Positions 27,095-35,224 of a DNA stretch of 64,000 nucleotides are shown in pieces. Position 1 is the first letter of the stretch. Every line of letters begins with the position of its first letter. The stretch is from Pseudomonadota bacterium. GTDB taxonomy: Bacteria; Pseudomonadota; Alphaproteobacteria; Sphingomonadales; Sphingomonadaceae. The stretch covers positions 62,001-126,000 of the forward strand of contig JAEXAW010000078.1 in the NCBI GenBank assembly GCA_023458055.1, in the 5' to 3' direction. Below the pieces are notes generated by a model. It saw only the letters and a list, made by a program, of their open reading frames with translations. It did not search any database and was not told the origin of the DNA. Both the position numbers and the translations under genes were made by a program.

Positions 27095-27733
27095 ATGGCG
27101 ATGAATAGGATGAACGCAGGGATCGCAGCGTTGGCGCTCATGCTGGTGGGCTGCGGTCCTGCAGCGCAAGGCGACGCGCGCGTCGCCGATAAACCCCTTA
27201 TCGATACTGATCAAAAGGCGGCCCCTGCTGCCAAGGACACCACCGCCATGGACGAACCAGCGCAAACCGAAAGCCGGGCCGAAACGGCCGACGCCAACCG
27301 CGAAGTTCCGATCCGCGAGCTGGTTGGTAACTGGACGGTTGAAAAACTCTGGGTCGATACCTCAGGTGTGACTGCTTATGCACTCGATGATCCGGCGGCG
27401 GTCGGGTCGGTGATGGCGGTCACACCCGAAACGCTCAGATGGACCAAGTCGGCGAGCGATCAGTTTGCAAGCGAGGATATTTGCGGCGGACCAACGCCGA
27501 TTATCATTCGCGACGCTGAAAGTGCAAAACAGACCGGCGCTTCGATGCAGGCCGCAATCCGCTATTTCGCAATCCCCAAAAACGCGCTCGGCCCGCTTCA
27601 CGAAATGGCCTGTTCCGAAAGCGGCAACTGGGGTCCGGAGGCAGCGGGCGGAAGCAATTTCTACCCCGTCAGCGGCGGCCGCATGGTGATGAGCTGGTAT
27701 GACGGCGCGGTGCTGCTTTTGCGCCGCCAATAA
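27095..27733 (+). CDS. Lipoprotein of unknown function downstream of the lysozyme gene
   Basis: A 212-residue protein with a lipoprotein signal: hydrophobic stretch ALALMLVGC with Cys at about residue 20. The mature part opens with a charged, disordered region and then a compact domain (about residues 70-212) containing LVGNWTVEKLW and, near the end, MVMSWYDGAVLLL. Two Cys residues (in DICGGP and MACSE) could form a disulfide, fitting a periplasmic site. I recognise no family. Its place directly after a peptidoglycan hydrolase invites the idea of an inhibitor or immunity lipoprotein; this is inference only. Confidence 0.7.
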   Translation: MAMNRMNAGIAALALMLVGCGPAAQGDARVADKPLIDTDQKAAPAAKDTTAMDEPAQTESRAETADANREVPIRELVGNWTVEKLWVDTSGVTAYALDDPAAVGSVMAVTPETLRWTKSASDQFASEDICGGPTPIIIRDAESAKQTGASMQAAIRYFAIPKNALGPLHEMACSESGNWGPEAAGGSNFYPVSGGRMVMSWYDGAVLLLRRQ

Positions 27734-27809
27734 CGGTCTTTCGCTACGCTTCGCGGCTATTTTCTGTCGCTGTCACGAAGACGTAAAATAGTTAAAAATC
27801 CCTTACCAT

Positions 27810-27826
27810 CTAATCGAATCGCTGAG
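27810..27826. promoter_or_regulatory. 17-bp effector box C, CTAATCGAATCGCTGAG
   Basis: Matches the reverse complement of boxes B and D (CTAAACGAATCGCTTAG) at 15 of 17 positions. It lies 95 bases before the start at 27921, and AT-rich sequence GATTATATC follows about 20 bases downstream as a possible -10 region. It would control the two-gene unit 27921-29848. Confidence 0.62.
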
Positions 27827-27920
27827 AGAAAAAGGGCGATGGATCGATTATATCTTGTGCCGTAAGATGAGTGGAACGCACCCCTTGAGGCGCGGGACAT
27901 TCATCAGGTTAGGACAAGAT

Positions 27921-28391
27921 ATGATCGGACCAATTTCCTCTTCGCGCACAAGCGGCGTCGGCCGGGTCGGCGGCGCTGGTGGCAGCGGCGGCAGCAAGGC
28001 GGGCCAGGCGATGAGCTCGGTGGCTGGACGTGTCGCCTCGGCGCTCACGCGGGAATTTGACCTGCTCGATCAGGAAGGCGGCGGTCGGGGCGGCGAAAGC
28101 GGCTATCAGGGCGATGAGGATATTTACGACATCGCCGAAACCGCCAAGGAATTGAGCGCGGAACTGGGTGGCAGCGGGGCTGATGAAGGGCAGCTCGCCC
28201 GCAGCCTCAGCGCCTTTGCGTTCGAAAGTGCAAGCCTCATCGGTGCACGGCCCGAAGCGCGCTCGTTCGAGCGCATCGAACAGGCGATTGCGTCGGTCGA
28301 GGCTCAGCAAAATGGCATGGAAAATATCGCATCGGCGCTCGCGTCGATCGACGGAACAACAAGGCTCGTTGCCAGCCAGGCACGGCTATAA
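27921..28391 (+). CDS. Small Gly/Ser-rich protein of the effector region, unknown function
   Basis: A 156-residue protein. The ATG at 27921 is chosen over an earlier in-frame start because AGGACA lies just upstream. The first 30 residues (MIGPISSSRTSGVGRVGG and more Gly/Ser) are disordered, like type III secretion signals. The remainder is predicted mostly helical (DIAETAKELSAELGG, then SFERIEQAIASVEAQ). I recognise no domain. It lies 20 bases upstream of the second DUF1521 gene and behind effector box C. It could be a substrate, a chaperone, or an early secreted component such as a gatekeeper. Confidence 0.6.
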   Translation: MIGPISSSRTSGVGRVGGAGGSGGSKAGQAMSSVAGRVASALTREFDLLDQEGGGRGGESGYQGDEDIYDIAETAKELSAELGGSGADEGQLARSLSAFAFESASLIGARPEARSFERIEQAIASVEAQQNGMENIASALASIDGTTRLVASQARL

Positions 28392-28411
28392 GGAACAAGG
28401 CGAACAGGCTA

Positions 28412-29848
28412 ATGGTGGACGTATCGGCAAGTAGCAACACGGCGGGGGCCTTTGCAGCAGCGATGGCAGCGGATCAATCATCCGCCGCGCCGCAAGCTGA
28501 TGGCTCGCTGGTCGTGACCTCGCCGGGCGGTGATGTTGTCGCAACGCATAGCGATCCCTTGCCCGCCACGCCCGTCACTGTCGCCGCGCTTCCGACCGTG
28601 GTCGAGGTAACTGTGGTTGTGCCTCAGGCTGTGGCCGCGCAGGCGGCGAGCCAGGAGCCGAAAATCTGGTCGAGCGACATTCAATCGGCTGGCGCATGGA
28701 CCGCGCAGAAGGTTGAAACCGGCCGCGCGATCATCGACCTTGATTCCGAATATCGCCTCTCGATCAATGATGTGTTGGCCGAGGTTATCCTCGAAAACCG
28801 TATGACCAATGTGACGACCCGGATCTGGGGTAATGCGCAGGTTGAGGTAGCCGGCCAAAATATCGGACAATTTTGGGGCACCAGTAGCTTCCAGCTGGCG
28901 AACGGCACGCTGATCACGGCATCAACCGTGGTGAGCCCGACCAATAGCTCAGCCTATATGCTGGACAAGCTCGTCGTGACCCGCGGTGAAAACGGACTGG
29001 TCGTTACGGGAATCAGTAGCGACACGCTGGGGGATCTCCAGATCGCGCAAGCCGCGAACGTCGCGGTATTTGACCGCGTCGTTGCGCCAGGCGATGCGAA
29101 GACCACCCCTCTGGATGTACAGCATTCCCCGGAGATGTCGGACGCCTCCGCCCAAATTTCCGCCGATGCACTGGCGATGACGGTGGATACGCCGAGCGTC
29201 GTCATCAAAATCGATGTCGCGCCTGGGACAGCGGACACCGGTACGCCAACCGACAAGTCGGACCAGATTGCGATAGTCGCAAATGTGACTGCATCGGTTG
29301 AGAGCGTGAAAGATGCGCCTTCTCGTGTTGAGGCTGTGATTGCCGGGACAAGCGTGGCAGCGCCTGAACACCCCGCGACGTCTATTCTGGTCGAAAATTT
29401 GGCACCTGCCATCAATGCCGCACTGGCCAACATCAATGGTTATGGCATGGATAGTCGCGAGCGCGACGGTCTGGTTTTTGTCGAGAAGGAAAAAAGTTGG
29501 GTCGACGAATGGGATGGCCAGCAAATCAGCGCTGCGGTACTTGATCAGACGCGGCCGGGCGAAAGCTTCGGCCCTGATTCAACCATCATGAGCCGTGGCG
29601 AGTTTGACACGGTGATCAGGCGATTCGTTTCGATGATGAGCACACAATCGATGGCTAACCAGATGGCAAGTCGGAATGGATTGTTCCAAAGCCACATGCG
29701 CGACCTCGCAAGCGATTTCGACAAACAGGCTGAAGCATGTCACGCTTCAGACCGCGCCGCGCGGGACCGGCGTGCTTTGCTCAACATGATTGAGGTACGC
29801 AATGTAGATGCGGGAGCACCGCGTTTCCCGCACTTGGACCTTAATTAA
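28412..29848 (+). CDS. DUF1521 protein with a destroyed cleavage motif, candidate effector
   Basis: A 478-residue protein without signal peptide. A DUF1521 domain spans about residues 88-235, opening near IWSSDIQSAGAWTAQKVE and aligning along its length with the domain of the minus-strand gene at 23793-25046. The self-cleavage motif RIWGDPHVEVDG reads RIWGNAQVEVAG here: Gly140-Asn141-Ala142-Gln143 replaces Gly-Asp-Pro-His. The rest of the domain, including FWGTSSFQLANGT, is kept. The C-terminal 180 residues are not recognisable and end in a charged helical part. Start codon context is weak (AAGGA about 17 bases upstream). Shared operon with 27921. Confidence 0.72.
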   Translation: MVDVSASSNTAGAFAAAMAADQSSAAPQADGSLVVTSPGGDVVATHSDPLPATPVTVAALPTVVEVTVVVPQAVAAQAASQEPKIWSSDIQSAGAWTAQKVETGRAIIDLDSEYRLSINDVLAEVILENRMTNVTTRIWGNAQVEVAGQNIGQFWGTSSFQLANGTLITASTVVSPTNSSAYMLDKLVVTRGENGLVVTGISSDTLGDLQIAQAANVAVFDRVVAPGDAKTTPLDVQHSPEMSDASAQISADALAMTVDTPSVVIKIDVAPGTADTGTPTDKSDQIAIVANVTASVESVKDAPSRVEAVIAGTSVAAPEHPATSILVENLAPAINAALANINGYGMDSRERDGLVFVEKEKSWVDEWDGQQISAAVLDQTRPGESFGPDSTIMSRGEFDTVIRRFVSMMSTQSMANQMASRNGLFQSHMRDLASDFDKQAEACHASDRAARDRRALLNMIEVRNVDAGAPRFPHLDLN

Positions 29849-29876
29849 CGGGCAGCTCAAAAATTTGATCGAATTT

Positions 29877-30866
29877 TCAGGGCTTCAGCGTCCCGTCATC
29901 ATTATAATTGGCGCGGATATGTGCGAGCACCTGCGGCGAGAAGGTCATGCCCGCTTTGGTCAACGCGGGCGTCGGCCATTCGCCGCTCAGCACCTTCACC
30001 CGCACCTCTTGCGGAGACGGCGGCGGCCAAGGGAGCCCGGGTTTACGGACATTTGCAACGAGGCTGCGCTGCGCTGACGCGTCGGGTTCGCGCTCGACCG
30101 CCATGCCTTCATAAATCTGCCGCGCCGGAACGAAGCCGCTCGCGTTGACCACCCACGGGTTGGCGCCTGCCTTGACCAGCTCCTCGGCGATTTCGAACCG
30201 GTCGGCGTTGACCGCTTCGTGGAGGATGGTTTGGCCCAATTCATCGGCATGATGGACGTCGAGACCATGGCGCAGCAACATCATGAAGGCGCCGCTATTG
30301 CCATAAAGCAAGGCCATCTTCGCGACCTCAAGCCCGCCCTTCTTTTCAGGGTTGGGGCTTGCTCCATTTTGGAGGAGATATTGCGCCATATCGGGCGTAT
30401 CGGCATGAAGCGCGATGAGGAGCGCGGCGCCGGGGCTCGCGCCATCAACCGGCATGCCTTTCTCGACCAGCGTTTGTGCCATCGGCAGGTCGCAATTGGC
30501 GATAGCGAAAGCAAGCAGATCGCCATATTCGCCATCGTTCGGACCTTCACCGAATTTGCGTGGCTCGACATGGGTGGTGAGGATGCGCGGATCAGTGGTG
30601 ACAAGCTCGGCCACCTTGTCGCGATCGCCGGTCATCACCGCTTCATAAGCCTGCCGTCCCGCCTCGCCATTGGTCAGGCGCGGCAGTACTGAGGCTTTGA
30701 TCGGGCGGGTGAAATCCGCATATTTGGTGAAGCAATTGGCACCGTTGGTCATGCGGTCTTGTGGCACAGCGCAGGCTCCTGTCGCAAGCAGCAATGGGGC
30801 GAGTGTCGCCGCAAATAGCGCGAGTTTTTTCGACTGTGCGCGACGAGGGTGAAGGGCACGGATCAT
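29877..30866 (-). CDS. Exported ankyrin-repeat protein
   Basis: A 329-residue protein with an N-terminal signal sequence (about residues 15-34; LLATGAC could be a lipobox). At least four ankyrin repeats lie between residues about 100 and 260, for example FAIANCDLPMAQTLVEKGMP, then DTPDMAQYLLQNGASPN and NADRFEIAEELVKAGANP. Ankyrin repeats mediate protein binding. The gene is convergent with the DUF1521 gene at 28412 and co-directional with the lipase gene upstream. The signal peptide argues against direct type III export, so a periplasmic role is more likely. Confidence 0.75.
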   Translation of the reverse strand: MIRALHPRRAQSKKLALFAATLAPLLLATGACAVPQDRMTNGANCFTKYADFTRPIKASVLPRLTNGEAGRQAYEAVMTGDRDKVAELVTTDPRILTTHVEPRKFGEGPNDGEYGDLLAFAIANCDLPMAQTLVEKGMPVDGASPGAALLIALHADTPDMAQYLLQNGASPNPEKKGGLEVAKMALLYGNSGAFMMLLRHGLDVHHADELGQTILHEAVNADRFEIAEELVKAGANPWVVNASGFVPARQIYEGMAVEREPDASAQRSLVANVRKPGLPWPPPSPQEVRVKVLSGEWPTPALTKAGMTFSPQVLAHIRANYNDDGTLKP

Positions 30867-30919
30867 AAGCGCGAGCCTAACACCCGCAGGCTCGCTGGCA
30901 AGTCAAATGCAAAAGCCCG

Positions 30920-32518
30920 TCAGTTCTTCTGGAGGCTTGCTATCACCCAATCCATGCCGTGGCGGCTCACCGGATGGCCTTGCCACCAAGGTGTTCCTTC
31001 CGGGCGGACGGCATCGAGCGCAATGCGCGTACCATAAGCTTCCGGCGCATCAGCGCCAAGTCCGGCAATGCCGCCAAGCGGTCCAGCCAAAGAACCGATG
31101 AGCGATCCGGCCACCCGGTCCCCGCCATCCTGCAATAGCGAGAGGATTTCGCCGCGCACATAATAAGCGCGGATGTCACCGGGACCGCCTGCGCCTGCAT
31201 TTTCGCGGATGCGGTTGGCTTGCGCGATGGTAGCATCGCTGAGGCCCGAAGCGTTGAAGGTCTGCGCATTGCGGCCCGAGGCCAGCGCTGCGGCCGAGGC
31301 AAGGCCGCCACCGAGCGAATGGCCGGTCATGGTGACGTTGGTGACACCCGCCTGAGCCAGCTTGCGACCGATGGAGAGCGCAGCGGTATAATGCGGGGTT
31401 GGCATGCCCAGCGCCTGCTTGCCATTGGTTTCCCAATCGCGATGGTCCTTGGTCGATCCGCGGAAGGCGACGACATATTGCTGGTTTGCGCCTTCGCCGG
31501 TCGTATAGACGCGGGCGAAGAAGGGGCTGCCCGGAGGCGCGAGGTCGGAAGGACGCAGGCCGATGCGGGCAAGATCCTGCTCGCTTGCGCTACGCCATCC
31601 GGCCGGCGGATTGGCGCTGGCGCTGTAAACATCGTCGGCCATATTGGCGAGCGAGATCGAGTCCGGACCTTCAAACTCAGCCAGACATTGGCCTTGGCTC
31701 GGAACGAAGGGGGTTCCCGGCATTCCCGGCAGATCGGGGAGCGTCGGAAAGCTCGGAAGGTTCGGCAAATCCGGCAGCGAGGGTAGCGGGAAATCCGGCC
31801 CGCCGATGCTGGGGAAACCCGGCAGCCCCGGCAGGCCCGGCAATTGCGGGAGCTGCGGCAATTGCGGCAACTGGGGAAGGCTGGGCAGCTTGGGCAATTC
31901 GGGGAGCGGGGGGAGCGGCGGCAATTGCGGCGCTGCCCCACCCGGCATTCCGGGTAATCCCGGCAGCGGCGGAAGCGGCGGCAACTCCGGCAGCTGCGGC
32001 AAAGGCGGCAGCGTCGGGAATTGCGGAAGTTGCGGGAACCCGCTACCCGGCGCACCGTTCAGCCCCGGAATTTGCGGCAGCGGCGGCAGGCTCGGCAGCT
32101 GCGGCAAACCGGGCAGCTTGGGCAGTTCGGGGAGACCCGGAAGCTTCGGTAATTCGGGCAGGCCAGGAAGCCCCGGGAGTTTCGGTCCCGATCCTTCCGA
32201 TGCACCTGCCTGACCCGGCAATCCGGGAAGGCCCGGCAACTTGGGCAGTTCGGGCAATTGGGGGAGAGCGGGAAGCTGGGGCAGGCCCGGCAGTTTCGGA
32301 AGCTCGGGCAGACCCGGCAATTTCGGCAGCGAGGGAAGTCCGGGCAGACGGAATGCTTCGAGGCTCATCATCGGCGAGGACATTTTACCCCATGCGTTGC
32401 TTTCGCGTCCCGGAATCGGCAGGAGCGATGCGCCGCCGCCCAATGCTTGGGTCAGCGATCCCAGTGGCTTGGTTGCGATGCTCGCAATTCCTCCAACTAT
32501 GCCTAAAAGTCCGCTCAT
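30920..32518 (-). CDS. Class 3 lipase with a long (X-Leu-Pro) repeat tract, candidate effector
   Basis: A 532-residue protein. The ATG at 32518 is chosen because GAGGAG lies about 7 bases upstream; a longer frame exists. Residues about 55-275 are a tract of tripeptide X-Leu-Pro units (LPGLPELPKLPGLPQLP and similar), expected to form an extended polyproline-type rod. The C-terminal domain (about 290-532) is a lipase of the class 3 alpha/beta-hydrolase type: VVAFRGSTKDHRDW, then GHSLGGG with nucleophile Ser401. Effector box D precedes it. There is no signal peptide; the N-terminus is hydrophobic and Gly-rich. Likely substrate is a phospholipid or acylglycerol; export by the type III system is inferred. 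Confidence 0.8.
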   Translation of the reverse strand: MSGLLGIVGGIASIATKPLGSLTQALGGGASLLPIPGRESNAWGKMSSPMMSLEAFRLPGLPSLPKLPGLPELPKLPGLPQLPALPQLPELPKLPGLPGLPGQAGASEGSGPKLPGLPGLPELPKLPGLPELPKLPGLPQLPSLPPLPQIPGLNGAPGSGFPQLPQFPTLPPLPQLPELPPLPPLPGLPGMPGGAAPQLPPLPPLPELPKLPSLPQLPQLPQLPQLPGLPGLPGFPSIGGPDFPLPSLPDLPNLPSFPTLPDLPGMPGTPFVPSQGQCLAEFEGPDSISLANMADDVYSASANPPAGWRSASEQDLARIGLRPSDLAPPGSPFFARVYTTGEGANQQYVVAFRGSTKDHRDWETNGKQALGMPTPHYTAALSIGRKLAQAGVTNVTMTGHSLGGGLASAAALASGRNAQTFNASGLSDATIAQANRIRENAGAGGPGDIRAYYVRGEILSLLQDGGDRVAGSLIGSLAGPLGGIAGLGADAPEAYGTRIALDAVRPEGTPWWQGHPVSRHGMDWVIASLQKN

Positions 32519-32620
32519 CCTGCACTCCTCGAGAGGGTAAGTGAACAATGCGCCCGAAGTTGGTGAAGCCGCATCTATCCCTCAGTCTCAACAGAATGAC
32601 CCGATTCCGTTTTTTTGTCT

Positions 32621-32637
32621 CTAAGCGATTCGTTTAG
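32621..32637. promoter_or_regulatory. 17-bp effector box D, CTAAGCGATTCGTTTAG
   Basis: Identical to box B. It lies 103 bases before the lipase start codon. On the minus strand CATTCT starts 22 bases after the box, the same spacing at which box B is followed by CATTAT. This shared layout supports a real promoter element. Confidence 0.68.
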
Positions 32638-32687
32638 ATTTCGAAGAAAATTGCATTAGTCTTGCATCGGGTGCCGGACCCCACCAA

Positions 32688-34715
32688 CTACCGCAAAATC
32701 TCCCAAATCTGTGCGAGCTCCGGCTGCGACAGCGGCACCATCTGCATCAGCGTGAAGCTGCCCTGAGAGCCACAGCGCACATAGGGGCTGGGGCGCGTGT
32801 CACCATTGTCGCTGACCATCGTGCCGTCGCGATAGACTTTAAGTTCATCGCCGATCGTCTGCAGCACCGGGAAGCCAGGAATGCCGGGACGCCGCCGCGT
32901 GCCCGGCGTGCCGCCGCCGCTGATCCAGCCGGTATTCCGGTCAAACATGAGGTCGTTGCCGAGGAGCTGGCACTGGCCCATTGCGCCGCCCTTTGCGGTA
33001 ATGCGCCCATTGCGCTCGACATGCACCATCACCTTGGAGGGCGCTGCATCAAACAGGACGGGCCGCACGCGCAGGAACAGTTCCGATTTCAGGAAGTCCT
33101 CCGAAATCGGCGCTTCGCTTGCGATGAACAGCGCATAATGGTCGGGCTTGAGCCATTCCGGCGCGCCCGCCCGCGCGATCAAATATTCGCGCCGGTCGCG
33201 ATATTCGCGCTTGAGGCATTCGGCGATATCATCACCGGGAAGGCCCGCGCACTTGCCTTCGACGCTACGTTCCCACGCGCGGCGGTCCGCAGTAAAGTTG
33301 CGATTGCGCCGCAACACATCCTGATCAAGCCGCGCGACTTCGCGGTCGAGCCGCCGCAACTCGCTCCCCGACGAGGCGCAAATCGCTTTCTTGACCACGG
33401 ATGCAACGCCGCCGCAGTCAAATGACGCCATGCCGTCAGTGCCAGCCTTCAACGCCCGGCTAAGCCGCGCATATTCAACCGGCATATAGATCGCCGCCGA
33501 ATTATGGCTCCGGACTACCATCGATCCGACCAGCTTTGCGCCCGACATGCGCGCCATATGCTGAAGCCCGATCTCGGTCTGGTCCATGATGGCCCCGGTT
33601 AAATCCGCATCGGGAAAATCAAATGCATAAAAGCTCGCCTTGGTGAGATTGGCACCTGCAAGCTTCAAGCCCTCACGGTCGAACGGACAACCATTTTCCG
33701 GCGTATATCCGCATTCGACACGGAAGCCGGTAAGGTTGGCCTTGTTGAGCACAAGCCCGCGCATGCTCCCCTTCCAGCCGCCATCAAGCCGTCCATGGCT
33801 GATATCGACCCCGGTCGCGTCCACATCGGCAAGGATGATGTCGCGGAACAAGGTGTAAGACATCTGCCCGTTCGTCAGCCGCGCGCCCGTCATATCGGTG
33901 TTGATAAAGCCAAGGCCGGTGCCTTTGAAATCCTCCCAGTTTGTGTAGCGGAAATTGGCATCAATGAAGCACATATTGCTGAGCCGCAGCTTGCGGATCT
34001 TGCTGCCTTCAAAATTGCCGCCGCGCACAAAAATGGTGCCGGTCTTTTGCTTTTTGCGCAGCTTCTGGAGCTTGCTCGGGTCTTTGAACTGGCTGCCGTC
34101 AATCGCATTGGTAAAGGCGCTCGTATCGCCGACCGGCCCAACCTTGGCGATGCAACTGTCCGGTGGCGGTGGCGCGGACGGAAACAGCGAAACGCCGAAG
34201 CGCACATTGGATTGCTCGATGCCGAGCGCCTTGTTGATCGCGGCGAGCTGTGCCTGCTGCATTTGCTGCGGCGTCATCACCGGCTGCGGCGCGGGAGCCT
34301 GATAGGCTTGAGGGGCCGATTGCGGCGCGACTTGAGCGACGGGGGCCTGATAGGGGCGCGGTGCTGGCGCGGGCCGGGCGACGACCGGCGGCGCTGGGGG
34401 AACCGGCTGCGGCTGAACCTGCGGAGCGGGGGACTGCACTTGTGGATAGTCCAGTTGCGGCGCACTTGGCGTACCATCCGGCTGCGGCGTCGGATAGGAG
34501 AGCGGCACCGTCTGCGGCGGCGTGCGCGGCGGCGCGGGTTTATAGATGATCGGCTCTGACCGGCCATAGGGATCGGCCTGCGCGTAGGTCGCGGTTGCGG
34601 GGAACAGCGCCGCACCGACCAGCGCCATACTCGCGGTGATCGACGTCGCAAAACGCACTACGCCCGCGCGACCACCGTCATTGAGATCACAACTATTCCG
34701 GGGGAATTTCATCAT
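32688..34715 (-). CDS. Exported pentapeptide-repeat protein with an LprI-like region
   Basis: A 675-residue protein with an N-terminal signal region (cleavage likely after ATATYAQA, about residue 47). A Pro/Gln/Ala-rich segment (about 50-170) is followed by degenerate pentapeptide repeats (about 235-420; for example ANLTKASFYAFDFPDADLTG). Next comes a Cys-containing helical part (about 445-520; SFDCGGVASVVKKAIC) that resembles the LprI/DUF1311 lysozyme-inhibitor fold. A C-terminal domain of about 150 residues is unknown. The protein is probably periplasmic. It is next to the effector block, but no 17-bp box lies in front of it, so a link to secretion is unproven. Confidence 0.7.
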   Translation of the reverse strand: MMKFPRNSCDLNDGGRAGVVRFATSITASMALVGAALFPATATYAQADPYGRSEPIIYKPAPPRTPPQTVPLSYPTPQPDGTPSAPQLDYPQVQSPAPQVQPQPVPPAPPVVARPAPAPRPYQAPVAQVAPQSAPQAYQAPAPQPVMTPQQMQQAQLAAINKALGIEQSNVRFGVSLFPSAPPPPDSCIAKVGPVGDTSAFTNAIDGSQFKDPSKLQKLRKKQKTGTIFVRGGNFEGSKIRKLRLSNMCFIDANFRYTNWEDFKGTGLGFINTDMTGARLTNGQMSYTLFRDIILADVDATGVDISHGRLDGGWKGSMRGLVLNKANLTGFRVECGYTPENGCPFDREGLKLAGANLTKASFYAFDFPDADLTGAIMDQTEIGLQHMARMSGAKLVGSMVVRSHNSAAIYMPVEYARLSRALKAGTDGMASFDCGGVASVVKKAICASSGSELRRLDREVARLDQDVLRRNRNFTADRRAWERSVEGKCAGLPGDDIAECLKREYRDRREYLIARAGAPEWLKPDHYALFIASEAPISEDFLKSELFLRVRPVLFDAAPSKVMVHVERNGRITAKGGAMGQCQLLGNDLMFDRNTGWISGGGTPGTRRRPGIPGFPVLQTIGDELKVYRDGTMVSDNGDTRPSPYVRCGSQGSFTLMQMVPLSQPELAQIWEILR

Positions 34716-35080
34716 CTGCGGCCCTTATCTTTTATCGGCATATCGTAGGCGCCCCTCATCCGCCGTTGTACAATGGTGCCCATGATCATCACATGGAATC
34801 ACTGCACTTTTATGATTAAGCGCAAAGAAATCATGCCGCTTTCCCACGCGATGTCCATCCCGAATTCTCACAATTGACGAGAAACCCGGGTGACGTATGA
34901 AAAAGGCGGAAAAAAAATGACACCACGAGAGAGCCGCGTGGATCGCGCCGGCCATTCCCCAAAATATCAATGCATGTTTATAGACCGCGTTAAGGTGCGC
35001 AGATAAGATCTGCCCCCGGTTCGCCCCGGCCCTATCAAGCAGCCGGAGAATGATTCTCGATGACTTGCGGTGAAATTTGG
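34716..35080. other. Intergenic stretch of 365 bases, no gene recognised
   Basis: AT-richer than its flanks, with an A-rich patch near 34900-34918. Two overlapping tiny frames (7 and 29 codons) start at 34897 and 34918 but show nothing recognisable. The promoter of the minus-strand gene ending its upstream side at 34715 should lie here. No repeats or known RNA elements were seen. Confidence 0.5.
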
Positions 35081-35151
35081 AGCGGGTAGCGGGAATCGAA
35101 CCCGCACGTTCAGCATGGGAAGCTGACAGGCTACCATTACATCATACCCGC
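35081..35151 (-). tRNA. tRNA-Gly, anticodon CCC
   Basis: On the minus strand the acceptor arm GCGGGTA pairs with TACCCGC. The anticodon arm TCAGC-TTCCCAT-GCTGA gives anticodon CCC, which reads GGG codons. The T arm is GCGGG-TTCGATT-CCCGC. The 71-base gene has a T discriminator and no encoded CCA. It lies at the boundary between the secretion/effector region and housekeeping genes, a type of site often used by integrating elements. Confidence 0.95.
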
Positions 35152-35224
35152 CTGTTGGATGGGCGCTTTAACGTGGCACTCTTGCGCTGACAAGAGTGTA
35201 GCGGACCCTCCGGTCACACGGCTA

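Noticed and set aside
31644..32213. Plus-strand frame with collagen-like Gly-X-Y repeats (GSGGNSGSCGKGG).
   Set aside because: It is the exact complement of the X-Leu-Pro tract in the lipase gene; the repeat on one strand forces a repeat on the other. No start context supports it.
34897..35007. Tiny frames of 7 and 29 codons overlapping at ATGA in the gap before the tRNA.
   Set aside because: No similarity, no neighbour to suggest a leader, and too short to support.
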